Origin: Cognataquiflexum nitidum
GTDB lineage: Bacteria > Bacteroidota > Bacteroidia > Cytophagales > Cyclobacteriaceae
Reading direction: 5' to 3'
Assembly: GCF_022538055.1 (NCBI RefSeq)
Contig: NZ_JAKZAM010000021.1
Coordinates: 25,968 to 89,967 of the forward strand
DNA length: 64,000 nt
In this document: positions 45,461 through 54,651 of the stretch, piece after piece
How the letters are laid out: every line of letters begins with the position of its first letter
Position numbering within the stretch: the stretch's first letter is position 1
The notes under the pieces: model-generated
The model's database searches: none
What the model was told of the DNA's origin: nothing
What the model saw: the letters and a program-made list of their open reading frames with translations, nothing else
Program-made: the position numbers and the translations under genes

Positions 45461-46594
45461 TTAAGATCTATTGGAAATATGAAATGGACAAGTAGGATCA
45501 GGCTTGGAATCATCCCAAGCACTCTGGTTATAGAAATAATTAGGACTCAATACTTCATTGGTATAGTTGTGGTGAAAGACTTTCATGGATGATCCTGAAA
45601 TCGGTGGAACAATCCAACTCCAATCTGCATTTACACTCCGTCCTTCCTTTTCCTCATTTTGTAAAAACTTCATGAATTGTTCTGAAGCCGCATGATGATC
45701 CGTGAGGGTGATCCCTGCTTTTTTGAATGAATAAAAAACTGCCTCATTCAATACTAAAAGGGCCTTATCCTTCCAAAATGGATGATTCCTGTTATTTTTC
45801 AATCCCATTTTTTCTGCAATTATCGGAAGCTGATTAAATCTTTTTTCATCACCCAAATTTCTCGAACCTATTTCGGTCACCATGTACCAGCCGTTAAACG
45901 GTGCCGCAGGATACCTAATGCCTCCTATTTCGAGTACCATATCCGCTATAATTGGTAGTGCATGCCATTTCAGGTGGAGATCTATAAACCAACCATAATC
46001 AGGATGCTCAAGTGTTACTTCTAGCACTAAATCTGGATGGATATTCCGCCATTCAGGTTGTTTGCCTGTTTGCTCTATGACTATTGGTAAAACGTCAAAA
46101 GGGGTATTTTCCCCTTTCCATCCCAATTTTTTGCAATATTGTGTGAAAATAAGCTGGTCCGGATCTCCTATTAATTGACCATCTGCTTGGACGTGGGCAG
46201 CATAACGGATTAAACTCTTATTCCAAATCCTAAAAGGTATAGTCCCATCAGAACGCTGTGGAGGGAAAACTGTGATCATCGGTAAGATTTTACCATTATT
46301 GATGGCTCTTCCCAAATGCTCTTCAAGCGCTTTAAATATTTCTTTGCTATCCCTGACATTTCTTTTGTCATTCAATATTAGTGATTTCCAATATAGGCGA
46401 CCAATACAGCGGTTACTATTGCGCCATGCCATACGAACTCCATGCTCCAGTTCCTCCTTGCTGTGCGTGTAAGTATTTGTGAGGTCTATCTCCTTCTTTA
46501 TATCCCGAAGGCGTTCTTCCACCCGAGGCAAACCCAACTCTTTGTAAACTTGTAATACAAATGGTTCTGCTTGTGCATATATGTCAGTATTCAT
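45461..46594 (-). CDS. nos: Nitric oxide synthase oxygenase
   Basis: This 377-aa protein is a bacterial NOS oxygenase. It binds haem through Cys63 in WRNSNRCIGRLYW. The substrate Arg is held by Glu241 in GWYMVTEIGSRNLGDEKRFN, and the cofactor pocket includes W-S-W-I-V-P-P near residue 332. The length equals Bacillus-type NOS (about 360 aa), and no reductase domain is attached, so electrons must come from a separate flavoprotein or ferredoxin. It makes nitric oxide and citrulline from arginine. It lies between the two IS arms of a composite transposon on the same strand as the transposase. No pterin-synthesis gene is adjacent. Confidence 0.93.
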   Translation of the reverse strand: MNTDIYAQAEPFVLQVYKELGLPRVEERLRDIKKEIDLTNTYTHSKEELEHGVRMAWRNSNRCIGRLYWKSLILNDKRNVRDSKEIFKALEEHLGRAINNGKILPMITVFPPQRSDGTIPFRIWNKSLIRYAAHVQADGQLIGDPDQLIFTQYCKKLGWKGENTPFDVLPIVIEQTGKQPEWRNIHPDLVLEVTLEHPDYGWFIDLHLKWHALPIIADMVLEIGGIRYPAAPFNGWYMVTEIGSRNLGDEKRFNQLPIIAEKMGLKNNRNHPFWKDKALLVLNEAVFYSFKKAGITLTDHHAASEQFMKFLQNEEKEGRSVNADWSWIVPPISGSSMKVFHHNYTNEVLSPNYFYNQSAWDDSKPDPTCPFHISNRS

Positions 46595-46807
46595 AATTAA
46601 ACGTTCGAGATTTCAGAAGCAAGATTGTATTTTGATGTAAAATTATTATATCTCAAAGGCAACATAGACTTTACGAATCCATGATCTAACAGAAGACTTT
46701 ATTCTCAATTCAGGAGGTATCTTCCTCATAAAGAGAAAATTTGAGTTATTAATAATTTTTATCGATGTAGGACTTTGATAGTTTACAATGTTTCATCACT
46801 TATGATT

Positions 46808-47165
46808 TCAACTGCCAAAAGTCCTTCTGGAAATTTTGATGGTAATCGGATTTTCCCTATTTCGAATAAACAAAGGGGATCTTACAAACAGGTATTGGCA
46901 ATAGATTGTATTGGGGTAGGCTTGCCAACCCGTTTGTAATGTTAGTCTGGGGATATTCACCATTTGAGTAGGGCTGTAATCAAAGCTACCGTCAAAGTCC
47001 ACCTGCTTTATCCTATAATATAGCCTGGATCCAGCTGCAGATAAATTTCTGTCAAAGGAATTATACTTTGTTTCCGTATCACTCCATTCGACAATTTGTT
47101 TTTCACCGATTTTTTATAGGATGCGATGCCATTGATGCTGCACTCAATTTCAAAATGACCGGACT
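46808..47165 (-). pseudogene. Remnant of T9SS-sorted surface protein
   Basis: On the minus strand the segment reads HFEIECSINGIASYKK, then after a one-base frameshift I-G-E-K-Q-I-V-E-W-S-D-T and SRLYYRIKQVDFDGSFDYSP. The phrase Y-Y-R-x-K-Q-V-D-x-D-G-x-x-x-Y-S is characteristic of the domain just before the C-terminal sorting signal of type IX-secreted proteins in Bacteroidota, here followed by W-Q-A-Y-P-N-T-I in place of the usual Y-P-N-P start. A stop lies upstream of the first block. It is a decayed fragment carried inside the composite element. Confidence 0.6.
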
Positions 47166-47554
47166 TTTATTCCTTTAAATTGGGCTTATTGAGCTCGTAG
47201 GCTTTGCCTACTGATTTCAATTTAGCTCAAAATCAAAGTTTATTTCATTTACATAAAGCGTTAAAGAATTAAATTGAATTAAAATGTAAATGAACGGAAT
47301 GTGTCAAATGCTTGAAAGCATGAGTTGGCAAATGTTTTTCTGGTCAAGAATGGGGCTGAATATGCTGCAAAGGCCCAAGATGCGCTCTATTTTTTGTGAG
47401 TCAGGGTCTGGTGACCCTTGACGATAAGGGGAACGAGAATCCCTGAGTCTGGAGAACACCTCATTGCCCCGGATTTCTTCTACGGAGACGACATTGATAC
47501 CTGATGAATTTCTGATGTCGCTGGTATTCCTTTTCAAATTTTTTCATATTTTTA
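47166..47554. other. Composite-element interior, unassigned
   Basis: 389 bp between the secreted-protein remnant and the right IS arm. A 77-codon minus-strand frame (47304-47537) reads VEEIRGNEVFSRLRDSRSPY and has no recognised family. It may be a fragment of an older gene. Confidence 0.35.
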
Positions 47555-48054
47555 TACTGTCGTCCGACAAAAATATGCATGGAAATAAAGCTCCTCTATT
47601 TGATAAATAGGGGGTTTTTTAATTCATATTGAAAAGTACCCCTACCCGGTGAACATTATTTTTGTTTAGATATAATTAAGTTCCTTTTGAAATATACTTT
47701 ACCAATAGGCCCCCGAATTGACTGGGAACTTTTCAAGGCTGACGTATGAGCAGAGGTTTTTTGCTGCCACCATCACCATGGTGGAATGGTCTGCGGATTT
47801 AAGTTTCTTGTAATACCTGTCTGAATTTTCCTGTTCCACGACTTCATTGAAAATCTCTTTCGGGATCAGTGATAAAAGCTTAGCAATAGTGGGGTGTCCA
47901 GACAAAAAATTATTATTACCTTGCTTTATATTGTTTTTTCTTGGTCGAAACAACAATAAAAAAAAGATGGGACGGCTTTAAAGCTTCCCATCTTTCATTT
48001 TGTATTATTCTCAGATTAAATTATTTCCCATACTTTTGATCTCGGACGACAGTA
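47555..48054 (-). mobile_element. Internally deleted IS4-like copy (MITE-like)
   Basis: The element is exactly 500 bp with perfect 13-bp terminal inverted repeats (TACTGTCGTCCGA and TCGGACGACAGTA). Compared with the full copy, about 0.93 kb is missing, joining a point near CCATGGTGG (copy 1 about 44214) to AATGGTCTGCGG (copy 1 about 45147). The fused minus-strand frame still links the transposase N-terminus (LSGHPTIAKLLSLIPKEIFN) to its last residues (VSLEKFPVNSGAYW). It cannot code for an active enzyme but has ends that could be mobilised in trans. Confidence 0.8.
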
Positions 48055-48064
48055 TATTATAATA

Positions 48065-48150
48065 TTGGACAACTTCCAACTTCCTTACTTCGGACTTCCA
48101 TCCCATATAAGGTATAATAATGGGAATCCATCAAAGAAGCTGATTAAAAC
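48065..48150 (-). repeat. Possible degenerate interspersed repeat, copy R6
   Basis: Read on the minus strand it runs AATCAGCTTCTTTGATGG, then GGATGGAAGTCCGAAGTAAG and GGAAGTTGG. It resembles the left end plus GGAAG tract of the copy at 54374. The right end is not seen. It begins 3-4 bp after the helicase stop. Confidence 0.35.
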
Positions 48151-48153
48151 AGA

Positions 48154-49539
48154 TTACTCAATCACATTGGTTCTTTTTCCAAAAGGAGTGTTCTTGTCTT
48201 TGTTTGTTTCAGTAGGCTTTTCTCTTGGAGGTCTCTGACTTTGTACTGATTCTGCAGGTTTTGCCTGACCTGGTTCTTTGGCTGATGCGTTTTGGTTGTC
48301 CCTAGGCTTGAAGTTTTTCTTCTTTTTGGAATTCTTGGAGAAACCTTTCTTTCCTTTGAAATCCCCCGCTTTTTCCGGATGATGGCTCTTACTTTTGTAA
48401 TCAGGCCCTGATTGAAATCCTTCGGGAAGTGGAAACTTTTCTATTTCCATTCCGATCATCTGCTCGATGCGGGAAAGTTTGTATTGGTCTTTGTCACTTA
48501 CAAAAGTGATGGCTTCCCCATTGCTGTCGGCCCTTGCGGTACGTCCTACCCTGTGTACATAGTCTTCAGGGTCATTTGGTGTATCGTAATTGATTACCAA
48601 CTCAATCCCCACCACATCTATTCCGCGGGAAATGATGTCTGTCCCGATTAGAATTTTGAGGGATTTGTTTTTAAATCTTGACATGATTATTTCTCTTTCA
48701 ACTTGCTCTAAGTCAGAGTGAAAAGCCTCAATATCAAAATCTTTTTTCAACAGCTTGTAAAGGTTTTTTACTTTTTCTTTGGTTGAAGCAAAAATGATCA
48801 CTGCCTCATAGTCCTTTTTGGAAAGTATATGTCTCACCAAAGCTTCCTTTTGGGTTTCATATACTAAATACACTCCCTGCGTCACATTGGCGGCTGTTTT
48901 TCCTATAGCTAAACTTATCTCTTCAGGATTATTGAGGAGCTGTTTGGAAAACTGCCTGATTTTCGGTGGCATTGTGGCAGAAAAAAGAATCGTCTGCCTG
49001 TTTTTCGGAAGGTAATTGACGATTTTGAGAATATCTTCTGAAAAACCCATATCGAGCATCCTGTCCGCCTCGTCCATGATGAGATGCTCCAATTTGTCGA
49101 AATTGATTTTGCCCCCGGCCAATAATGCTATCAGCCTTCCGGGAGTAGCCACGATGATTTCGGCACCTACTTCCATGGCTTTTTTCTGCTGTTCCCATGC
49201 AATGCCGTCGCCACCGCCATAGACAGGAATGGAACTTATACCCAAGAAATAAGCAAATCCTTGGATCTGTTGGTCAATCTGTATGGCCAATTCCCTCGTA
49301 GGGGCCAAGATCAGGGTATTCAGTCCGGTCTGACCTTCTTTGGCCATTTTGTTAAGAATCGGCAGAATAAATGCTGCAGTTTTTCCGGTACCTGTCTGTG
49401 CACAGGCAATCAGGTCTTTGCCCTGTTGGATGACAGGAATGGCAAATTCTTGGATGGGAGTTGGTTTATCAAAACCCATGGCATCAAGTCCTTCATTAAG
49501 GCTTGATTCAAAATTAAAATCACTAAAATTCAAAGTCAA
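48154..49539 (-). CDS. rhlE: RhlE-type DEAD-box RNA helicase
   Basis: This protein of about 461 aa has DEAD-box motifs: Q motif FDKPTPIQ, A-Q-T-G-T-G-K-T, P-T-R-E-L, DEAD, SAT and H-R-V-G-R-T-A-R. A Lys/Arg/Pro-rich disordered tail from about residue 375 is typical of RhlE-like proteins for RNA binding. The body begins FSDFNFESSLNEGLDAMGF, which requires a TTG start at 49539 or 49533, just after the DoxX stop at 49545; an upstream ATG frame would add residues that read as the shadow of the DoxX gene. It probably unwinds rRNA or mRNA structures. Confidence 0.88.
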   Translation of the reverse strand: MTLNFSDFNFESSLNEGLDAMGFDKPTPIQEFAIPVIQQGKDLIACAQTGTGKTAAFILPILNKMAKEGQTGLNTLILAPTRELAIQIDQQIQGFAYFLGISSIPVYGGGDGIAWEQQKKAMEVGAEIIVATPGRLIALLAGGKINFDKLEHLIMDEADRMLDMGFSEDILKIVNYLPKNRQTILFSATMPPKIRQFSKQLLNNPEEISLAIGKTAANVTQGVYLVYETQKEALVRHILSKKDYEAVIIFASTKEKVKNLYKLLKKDFDIEAFHSDLEQVEREIIMSRFKNKSLKILIGTDIISRGIDVVGIELVINYDTPNDPEDYVHRVGRTARADSNGEAITFVSDKDQYKLSRIEQMIGMEIEKFPLPEGFQSGPDYKSKSHHPEKAGDFKGKKGFSKNSKKKKNFKPRDNQNASAKEPGQAKPAESVQSQRPPREKPTETNKDKNTPFGKRTNVIE

Positions 49540-49544
49540 TCTGT

Positions 49545-49913
49545 TTAGACATATAAATAGGCCCAGGCAATAAGCGCAAATTGCATCGGCAACCTCAGGA
49601 ATAGGGCCCATTTTGGTATTCCTTTGGCACCTTTTTGATACATATAAATATTGGCGGGGAAAACGGCCACAAGAAGAAGAATTATTCCGATGGCAGCAAT
49701 TGACCTAGTAGGTTCAAATAACAATCCCAAGCCAAAAACAAGTTCAAACATTCCAGCTAATGCATTTAGCAGTTGAGGTTTTGGAAAATACGGCGGAATT
49801 ATTTTAATGAACATCTTTGGTTTGACAAAATGCATCGCTCCCGCAAAAACATAAAACCCACCCATTAAGTAAAGAAAAAATAAGTACATGGGTTTTTGTT
49901 CATGATATTCCAA
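49545..49913 (-). CDS. DoxX-like membrane protein
   Basis: This 122-aa protein has four hydrophobic helices: YLFFLYLMGGFYVFAGAMHF, the LLNALAGMFELVFGLGLLFE region, AAIGIILLLVAVFPANIYMY and LRLPMQFALIAWAYLYV. The order, and the F-V-K-P and N-I-Y-M motifs, fit the DoxX/DoxD-like family, whose members are linked to quinone or thiol redox steps. It is directly upstream of the rhlE helicase gene with 5 bp between stop and start, so they are co-transcribed. The start at ATG 49913 is 11 residues ahead of the first helix. Confidence 0.8.
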   Translation of the reverse strand: MEYHEQKPMYLFFLYLMGGFYVFAGAMHFVKPKMFIKIIPPYFPKPQLLNALAGMFELVFGLGLLFEPTRSIAAIGIILLLVAVFPANIYMYQKGAKGIPKWALFLRLPMQFALIAWAYLYV

Positions 49914-50024
49914 ATCAATAATTATATTATGGCTTAAATGTAGGATATCATAGCCAAATTACAAAACAAAAGCCATTCCTATCTATTTATAATCAATGCT
50001 TTAAAAACGGGTAAAAAACCAAAA

Positions 50025-51086
50025 ATGAGAAAATTCAGAAGGTTGTTTGTGCTGATTGCAATTTTAACTTTTACAGCAAATGAATTGATTGCCCAACGTT
50101 ATTCAATTACAGGCATATTGAGAAACGGCGCTACAGAGGAGCTTATCTCCGGTGCGGAAATCACTTTGAAAGATTTTGCTTTTTTCGCAGTGTCAAACGA
50201 ATCAGGAAGGTTTGCGATTGACAGTGTCTTTTCAAATACTTATGTTTTGAACATCAAAATGAACGGTTTCCAATCCTATCAGGCACAGGTTCAAGTCAAA
50301 GATAATTTGAATATGGGAGTAATTACACTTTTTCCAATGGGCTATGAAGATGCTACAGGGGCTGCTTTGCAAAAGACAATTCGAGCGACAAACATTGCTG
50401 AATTATTCAACAAACGACCAAATTTTGGAAGTGGAAATGCCATTTATGGTATTCCTCCCGAACCCAAAAAGCTTCAGGGGAACTTTTATTTGGATACAAA
50501 GTGGAACAAAGCTTCTATTCTTCTTTACAAAAATGAAGAATTGATTGAAGGTTACTTTGTGAGATATAATATCAACACCAATACATTTGAACTAAGGTCA
50601 GAAAATTCTGAAGAAGCCACTACAGTCCCCGGATTGAGGGTTAGAAACATTGTTTGGATAGATTCCGAGCATGGGGTACCAAGGTATTTTATCAATGGAA
50701 TGGATTTCAAAGATGAGGGTTCGCCTATTGCAGGATTTTTTGAGGTCTTGGTTGATGGAAAACTACCCTTGGTCCGCAGGACAATCGCCTCCATCAGGGA
50801 ATCAAATTACAACCAAGCATTGATGGTCGGTGAACCTGATGACAGGGTGGTAAAAAGGTATGTGTATTACTATATAGAAGGCAAAAATGTCATCGAAATC
50901 TCTAAAAACAAGAAAAAGATATTTACGATTTTCGGAGAAAACCAATTTGAATTGGAATCATTTGCCGAAAGCAACAACCTCAATCTCAAGGAAGCTTCTT
51001 CCCTTTTCAGTCTATTCACCCAATACAACAGCAAATTTGAGGGCTTTGACCCTTTACTCCCCAAATTAATCGACAATCAGCCATGA
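50025..51086 (+). CDS. CarboxypepD_reg-like domain protein
   Basis: This 353-aa exported protein has a signal peptide (LFVLIAILTFTANELIAQ). Residues about 24-105 form a carboxypeptidase regulatory-like Ig fold: ITGILRNGATEELISGAEI, V-S-N-E-S-G-R-F-A-I and L-N-I-K-M-N-G-F-Q. The rest (about 130-350) has no recognised domain and is rich in beta strands and polar turns. Such domains occur at the start of TonB-dependent receptors and in stand-alone periplasmic proteins. Its last 4 bp overlap the start of the gamma-glutamyltransferase-like gene. Confidence 0.8.
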   Translation: MRKFRRLFVLIAILTFTANELIAQRYSITGILRNGATEELISGAEITLKDFAFFAVSNESGRFAIDSVFSNTYVLNIKMNGFQSYQAQVQVKDNLNMGVITLFPMGYEDATGAALQKTIRATNIAELFNKRPNFGSGNAIYGIPPEPKKLQGNFYLDTKWNKASILLYKNEELIEGYFVRYNINTNTFELRSENSEEATTVPGLRVRNIVWIDSEHGVPRYFINGMDFKDEGSPIAGFFEVLVDGKLPLVRRTIASIRESNYNQALMVGEPDDRVVKRYVYYYIEGKNVIEISKNKKKIFTIFGENQFELESFAESNNLNLKEASSLFSLFTQYNSKFEGFDPLLPKLIDNQP

Positions 51087-52927
51087 TGAAAAAACCGATA
51101 ATTCTTCTGTTCCTCAGTTTTTGTTTTGTAAGTGCAATTGCGCAAACACAAAAACCGCCTCTTCATGGCAAACACTGGATGGCAATCACCGGAAAACCCC
51201 TTGGTGCTACCGCAGGCGCCATGATTTTCAACCAAGGTGGAAACGCTGTTGACGCTTCCTGCGCCATGCTTGCCGCTGTCTGTACCATGTGGGATGTATT
51301 GAGTTGGGGTGGCGAAACGCAGGCTTTGATCTACAATCCCAAAACCGGAAAAGTCATCGCCATCAATGCCATGGGAATCGCACCAACAGGAGCTACGGCG
51401 GATTTTTTCAAAGAAAAAGGAATGGCCTATCCACCTGAATTCGGTCCATTGGCGGCTACGACTCCGGGTACACCTGGCGGATTGATGACCATATTGGCTG
51501 AATATGGCACGATGAGTTTGGAACAAGTCCTCGCTCCCGCCATGGAAATGGCAAAAGGATATCCAATCGAAGCCCAAACTGCCAATATGATTGAAAACAG
51601 GAAGGACCTCATCAAAGAATGGCCTTATTCCAAGAAGGTGTTTTTGCCACACCTTGGAGAAGAAAGAGAAGCTCCCTATCCGGGAGAAGTCTTTGTGCAG
51701 GAAGACCTGTATCAGACTTTGAAGAAATTGGTGGATACAGAAAAAGCCGCACTTGCAGCCGGGAAATCGAGGAAAGAAGCCATTTATGCAGCCTATGAGC
51801 GTTTTTACAAGGGAGATATTGCGGCTGAAATTGTAAGGGGAGCAAGAGAACAGGGCGGACTTTTCACGATGGAAGATTTTGCCAAATGGAAAGTGAAAAT
51901 CGAAGAACCTTTGAAAGTAAATTACAAAGGCATAGATGTCTATAAACTTCAGGAATGGACCCAAGGTCCTGCATTGCTCCAAAGTCTGAATATCCTGGAA
52001 AATTTTGACCTCAAGTCAATGGGATACAATTCAGCCAATTATATCAATACAGTCTATCAAAGCATGAGTTTGGCATTTTCAGATCGTGATTTCTATTACG
52101 GCGATCCTGACTTTGCACCCAAAAGCCCGATGAAGGGCTTGCTTTCCAAAGAATATGCGAAAGAGCGGGCAAAACTGATCAAAGAAAAGAACGATCCCAA
52201 AATCGGCCCGGGAGACCCCTACCCTTTTCAGGGAGAAACCAATCCATTTACACATCTCTTGGCAGACAGGAAAGAAGCTTTGGTGTACGACCGGCCCGAA
52301 CTGCCGATCCAAGGCTTAGACGATCCTTTTCTGGACCATTTTCTTGCCGGTACGACATCCATACAGGCAGCAGATGCAGAAGGATGGGTTGTTTCTATCA
52401 CGCCCTCAGGAGGTTGGATTCCGGCCACCATCGCAGGAAATACAGGTGTGGGCATGAGTCAGAGAATGTAGAGCTTCGTCTTGGATGAAAAGCTCAATCC
52501 CTTCAATGTCCTAGAACCGGGAAAAAGACCAAGGGTAACCCTGACCCCAAGTATGGCACTGAAAGATGGTAAACCCTTCTTGTCCTTTGCGGTGCAGGGC
52601 GGAGATACCCAAGACCAGGACTTGTTGCAGTTATTTTTGAATATCGTGGAGTTTGGGATGACCGTACAGGAAGCTGCAGAGGCAGCCAATATCCATAACT
52701 ACCAGATCCAATCTTCCTTTGGGGCGCATGAGTCAAAACCCGGGTCTATCACGCTCAACAGTCAAGTACCTTCTTGGGTGAGGAAAGATTTGCAAAATAG
52801 AGGCTACAAGCCAAATATGCTGGACAGGACATCCGGCCCACTCAATGCCATTTGGTTTGATTGGAAGCATGGGACATTTTGGGGAGGATCGAGCAACCAC
52901 GGTGAAGATTATGGGATAGCATGGTAA
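51083..52927 (+). pseudogene. Gamma-glutamyltransferase-like, interrupted by TAG
   Basis: One frame of 615 codons is continuous except for TAG at 52469-52471 (codon 463). It has a signal peptide (KPIILLFLSFCFVSAIAQ). The catalytic Thr is probably in F-L-A-G-T-T-S-I-Q-A-A-D. The stop falls in V-G-M-S-Q-R-M-[stop]-S-F-V-L-D-E-K-L-N-P, where the family has Gln; CAG to TAG is a single change. The missing C-terminal 152 residues include most of the small subunit, so truncated product should be inactive. The start overlaps the upstream CarboxypepD_reg gene. A second, intact homologue is present at 38026. Confidence 0.8.
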
Positions 52928-53034
52928 ACCGATTTCAGAATTGCTAGAAACATCAATTCTATTTTGAAATCTCTTTTTGAATCAAACTTGATTAAGAAAT
53001 CCTCGATTTATTCCTAATCAGGAATTCAAAAAAC

Positions 53035-53042
53035 TATATTTG
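53035..53042 (+). promoter_or_regulatory. -7 element for tyrS
   Basis: TATATTTG matches TAnnTTTG, 25 nt upstream of the tyrS ATG. The -33 element is not clear. Confidence 0.6.
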
Positions 53043-53067
53043 CACCTTCAAAAAATCAGAGTTTCCC

Positions 53068-54363
53068 ATGAATAACTTTATTGAAGAGCTGCGCTGGAGA
53101 GGAATGCTTCAGGATATGACCCCGGAGATCGAAGAATACCTGAACAAAGGAATGGCATCTGCCTACCTTGGATTCGACCCGACAGCTGATTCACTGCATA
53201 TCGGTCACCTTGTCGGGGTGATGACTTTGCTCCATTTCCAAAGGGCAGGCCACAAACCTTATGCACTCGTGGGAGGTGCTACAGGGATGATCGGTGATCC
53301 GAGTTTCAAGTCAGCAGAAAGAAACCTTTTGGATAAAGCCACTTTGGACCACAACGTGTCATGCCTTCAGACCCAATTGTCCCATTTTTTGGACTTTGGT
53401 GAGGGAAAACAAAACAAAGCTGAACTGGTCAATAATTACGATTGGATGTCCCAATTTTCATTTTTGGAATTCATCCGGGATGTGGGCAAATACATTACCG
53501 TAAACTACATGATGGCCAAGGATTCGGTCAAAAGAAGATTGGAAGACGGAAATGGCCTGTCATTTACAGAGTTTTCGTACCAATTGATCCAAGGATATGA
53601 TTTCTACCATTTGTGGAAAAACAAGGATGTAGCCATCCAACTTGGGGGTTCTGACCAATGGGGAAATATCGTCACCGGTACAGAATTGATCCGCAAAATG
53701 GAAGGTGGAAGTGCCTATGCGCTGACTGTCCCTTTGATTACCAAAGCTGACGGTACCAAATTCGGAAAGACCGAAAGTGGATCCGTTTGGCTCGATCCAG
53801 AGAAGACCTCACCTTATGCTTTTTACCAGTTTTGGCTGAATGTCTCTGATGAAGACGCATCTAAGTACATCAGGATTTTTACGGTTTTGGATCAGCAAAC
53901 TGTTCTAAACTTGGAAAAAGAACAGACCGATGCTCCTCACCTCAGGGTAATCCAAAAAGAAATTGCCAAGCAGGTTACCATCATGGTGCATGGAGAAAAT
54001 GAATACAACATGGCCGTAAAAGCCTCAGAAATTCTTTTTGGGAAATCATCCACCGAAGACCTCGCCACACTCAATGAACGGACATTCCTGCAGGTGTTTG
54101 ATGGCGTACCTCAGGCCGAGATTTCCAGATCTGAGTATGAGTCGGCTGCAAATGTCGTAGACCTTCTGTCAGAAAAAACCAATGGACTTATCTTTCCTTC
54201 CAAAGGTGAAGCAAGAAAAATGATTCAGGGAGGCGGTGTTTCGATCAACAAAGAGAAAGTTACAGACCCCAACCAAGGTCTTTCTTTTTCACTGCTTCAA
54301 GGGAAGTACTTATTGGTCCAAAAAGGCAAAAAACAGTATTACATCATTTCTGTAATTGCTTGA
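53068..54363 (+). CDS. tyrS: Tyrosyl-tRNA synthetase
   Basis: This 431-aa class I synthetase charges tRNA-Tyr. The H-I-G-H motif is at residues 44-47 ([10 protein letters not shown]), the tyrosine-binding [13 protein letters not shown] near 172-184, and the KMSKS-equivalent K-F-G-K-T near 231-235 ([10 protein letters not shown]). A C-terminal S4 RNA-binding domain begins near residue 360 ([18 protein letters not shown]). Its length matches TyrRS of the short S4-containing type. It is a single gene with its own promoter, followed by an interspersed repeat. Confidence 0.95.
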   Translation: MNNFIEELRWRGMLQDMTPEIEEYLNKGMASAYLGFDPTADSLHIGHLVGVMTLLHFQRAGHKPYALVGGATGMIGDPSFKSAERNLLDKATLDHNVSCLQTQLSHFLDFGEGKQNKAELVNNYDWMSQFSFLEFIRDVGKYITVNYMMAKDSVKRRLEDGNGLSFTEFSYQLIQGYDFYHLWKNKDVAIQLGGSDQWGNIVTGTELIRKMEGGSAYALTVPLITKADGTKFGKTESGSVWLDPEKTSPYAFYQFWLNVSDEDASKYIRIFTVLDQQTVLNLEKEQTDAPHLRVIQKEIAKQVTIMVHGENEYNMAVKASEILFGKSSTEDLATLNERTFLQVFDGVPQAEISRSEYESAANVVDLLSEKTNGLIFPSKGEARKMIQGGGVSINKEKVTDPNQGLSFSLLQGKYLLVQKGKKQYYIISVIA

Positions 54364-54373
54364 TAAAAATTTA

Positions 54374-54507
54374 CATGGATATACGCTTCTTTGCCAGTAA
54401 CCCTATTTTCTTCTTCATGGGGACGGAAGACGGAAGTCGGAAGACCGATGTACCGGATATTTCAGTCTGCAGACAAAAATTTAAATGGATATCCAATCTA
54501 CTGGCAT
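54374..54507 (+). repeat. MDIRFFA-type interspersed repeat, copy R1
   Basis: This is the clearest copy of the repeat family, 134 bp. It has ATGGATATACGCTTCTTTGC at the left, a central GGACGGAAGACGGAAGTCGG tract and AATGGATATCCAATCTACTG at the right. GCCAGTA near the left end and TACTGGC near the right end are inverted. It starts 10 bp after the tyrS stop and is open for 44 codons (MDIRFFASNPIFFFMGTEDG...) up to TAA. Confidence 0.75.
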
Positions 54508-54651
54508 AATTGTGTACATACATTTAATTTTATGTTAAGATCAATCGAGATGGTTAGGTAAGGTTAAAATGATCTTACCTGACTATTCTCGAACCTGATT
54601 TGTTTTTTCATGGGTATTTGCAGTTCCATTTCAAGATTTGTTTTAAGCAGA

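Larger units (their letters stand above)
43972..48063. mobile_element. Composite transposon carrying NOS gene
   Basis: The 9-mer TATTATAAT occurs exactly at 43972-43980 and again at 48055-48063. Between them, the outermost bases are inverted: TACTGTCGTCCGA at 43981-43993 and TCGGACGACAGTA at 48042-48054. Two IS copies in the same orientation form the arms (43981-45421 and 47555-48054). The sequences at the two inner IS ends do not duplicate each other or the 9-mer. This is the signature of one transposition of the whole 4.07-kb unit. The cargo is a nitric oxide synthase gene, a remnant of a secreted protein gene and a small unassigned stretch. It sits between a serine hydrolase gene and a helicase gene that converge. 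Confidence 0.7.

Noticed and set aside
47304..47537. 77-codon minus-strand frame within the composite element
   Set aside because: No recognised family and charged, low-information sequence; kept only as unassigned interior.
51077..51982. Antisense frame of about 300 codons inside the gamma-glutamyltransferase-like gene
   Set aside because: Shadow of the opposite strand, with Cys/Phe-rich composition and no domain.
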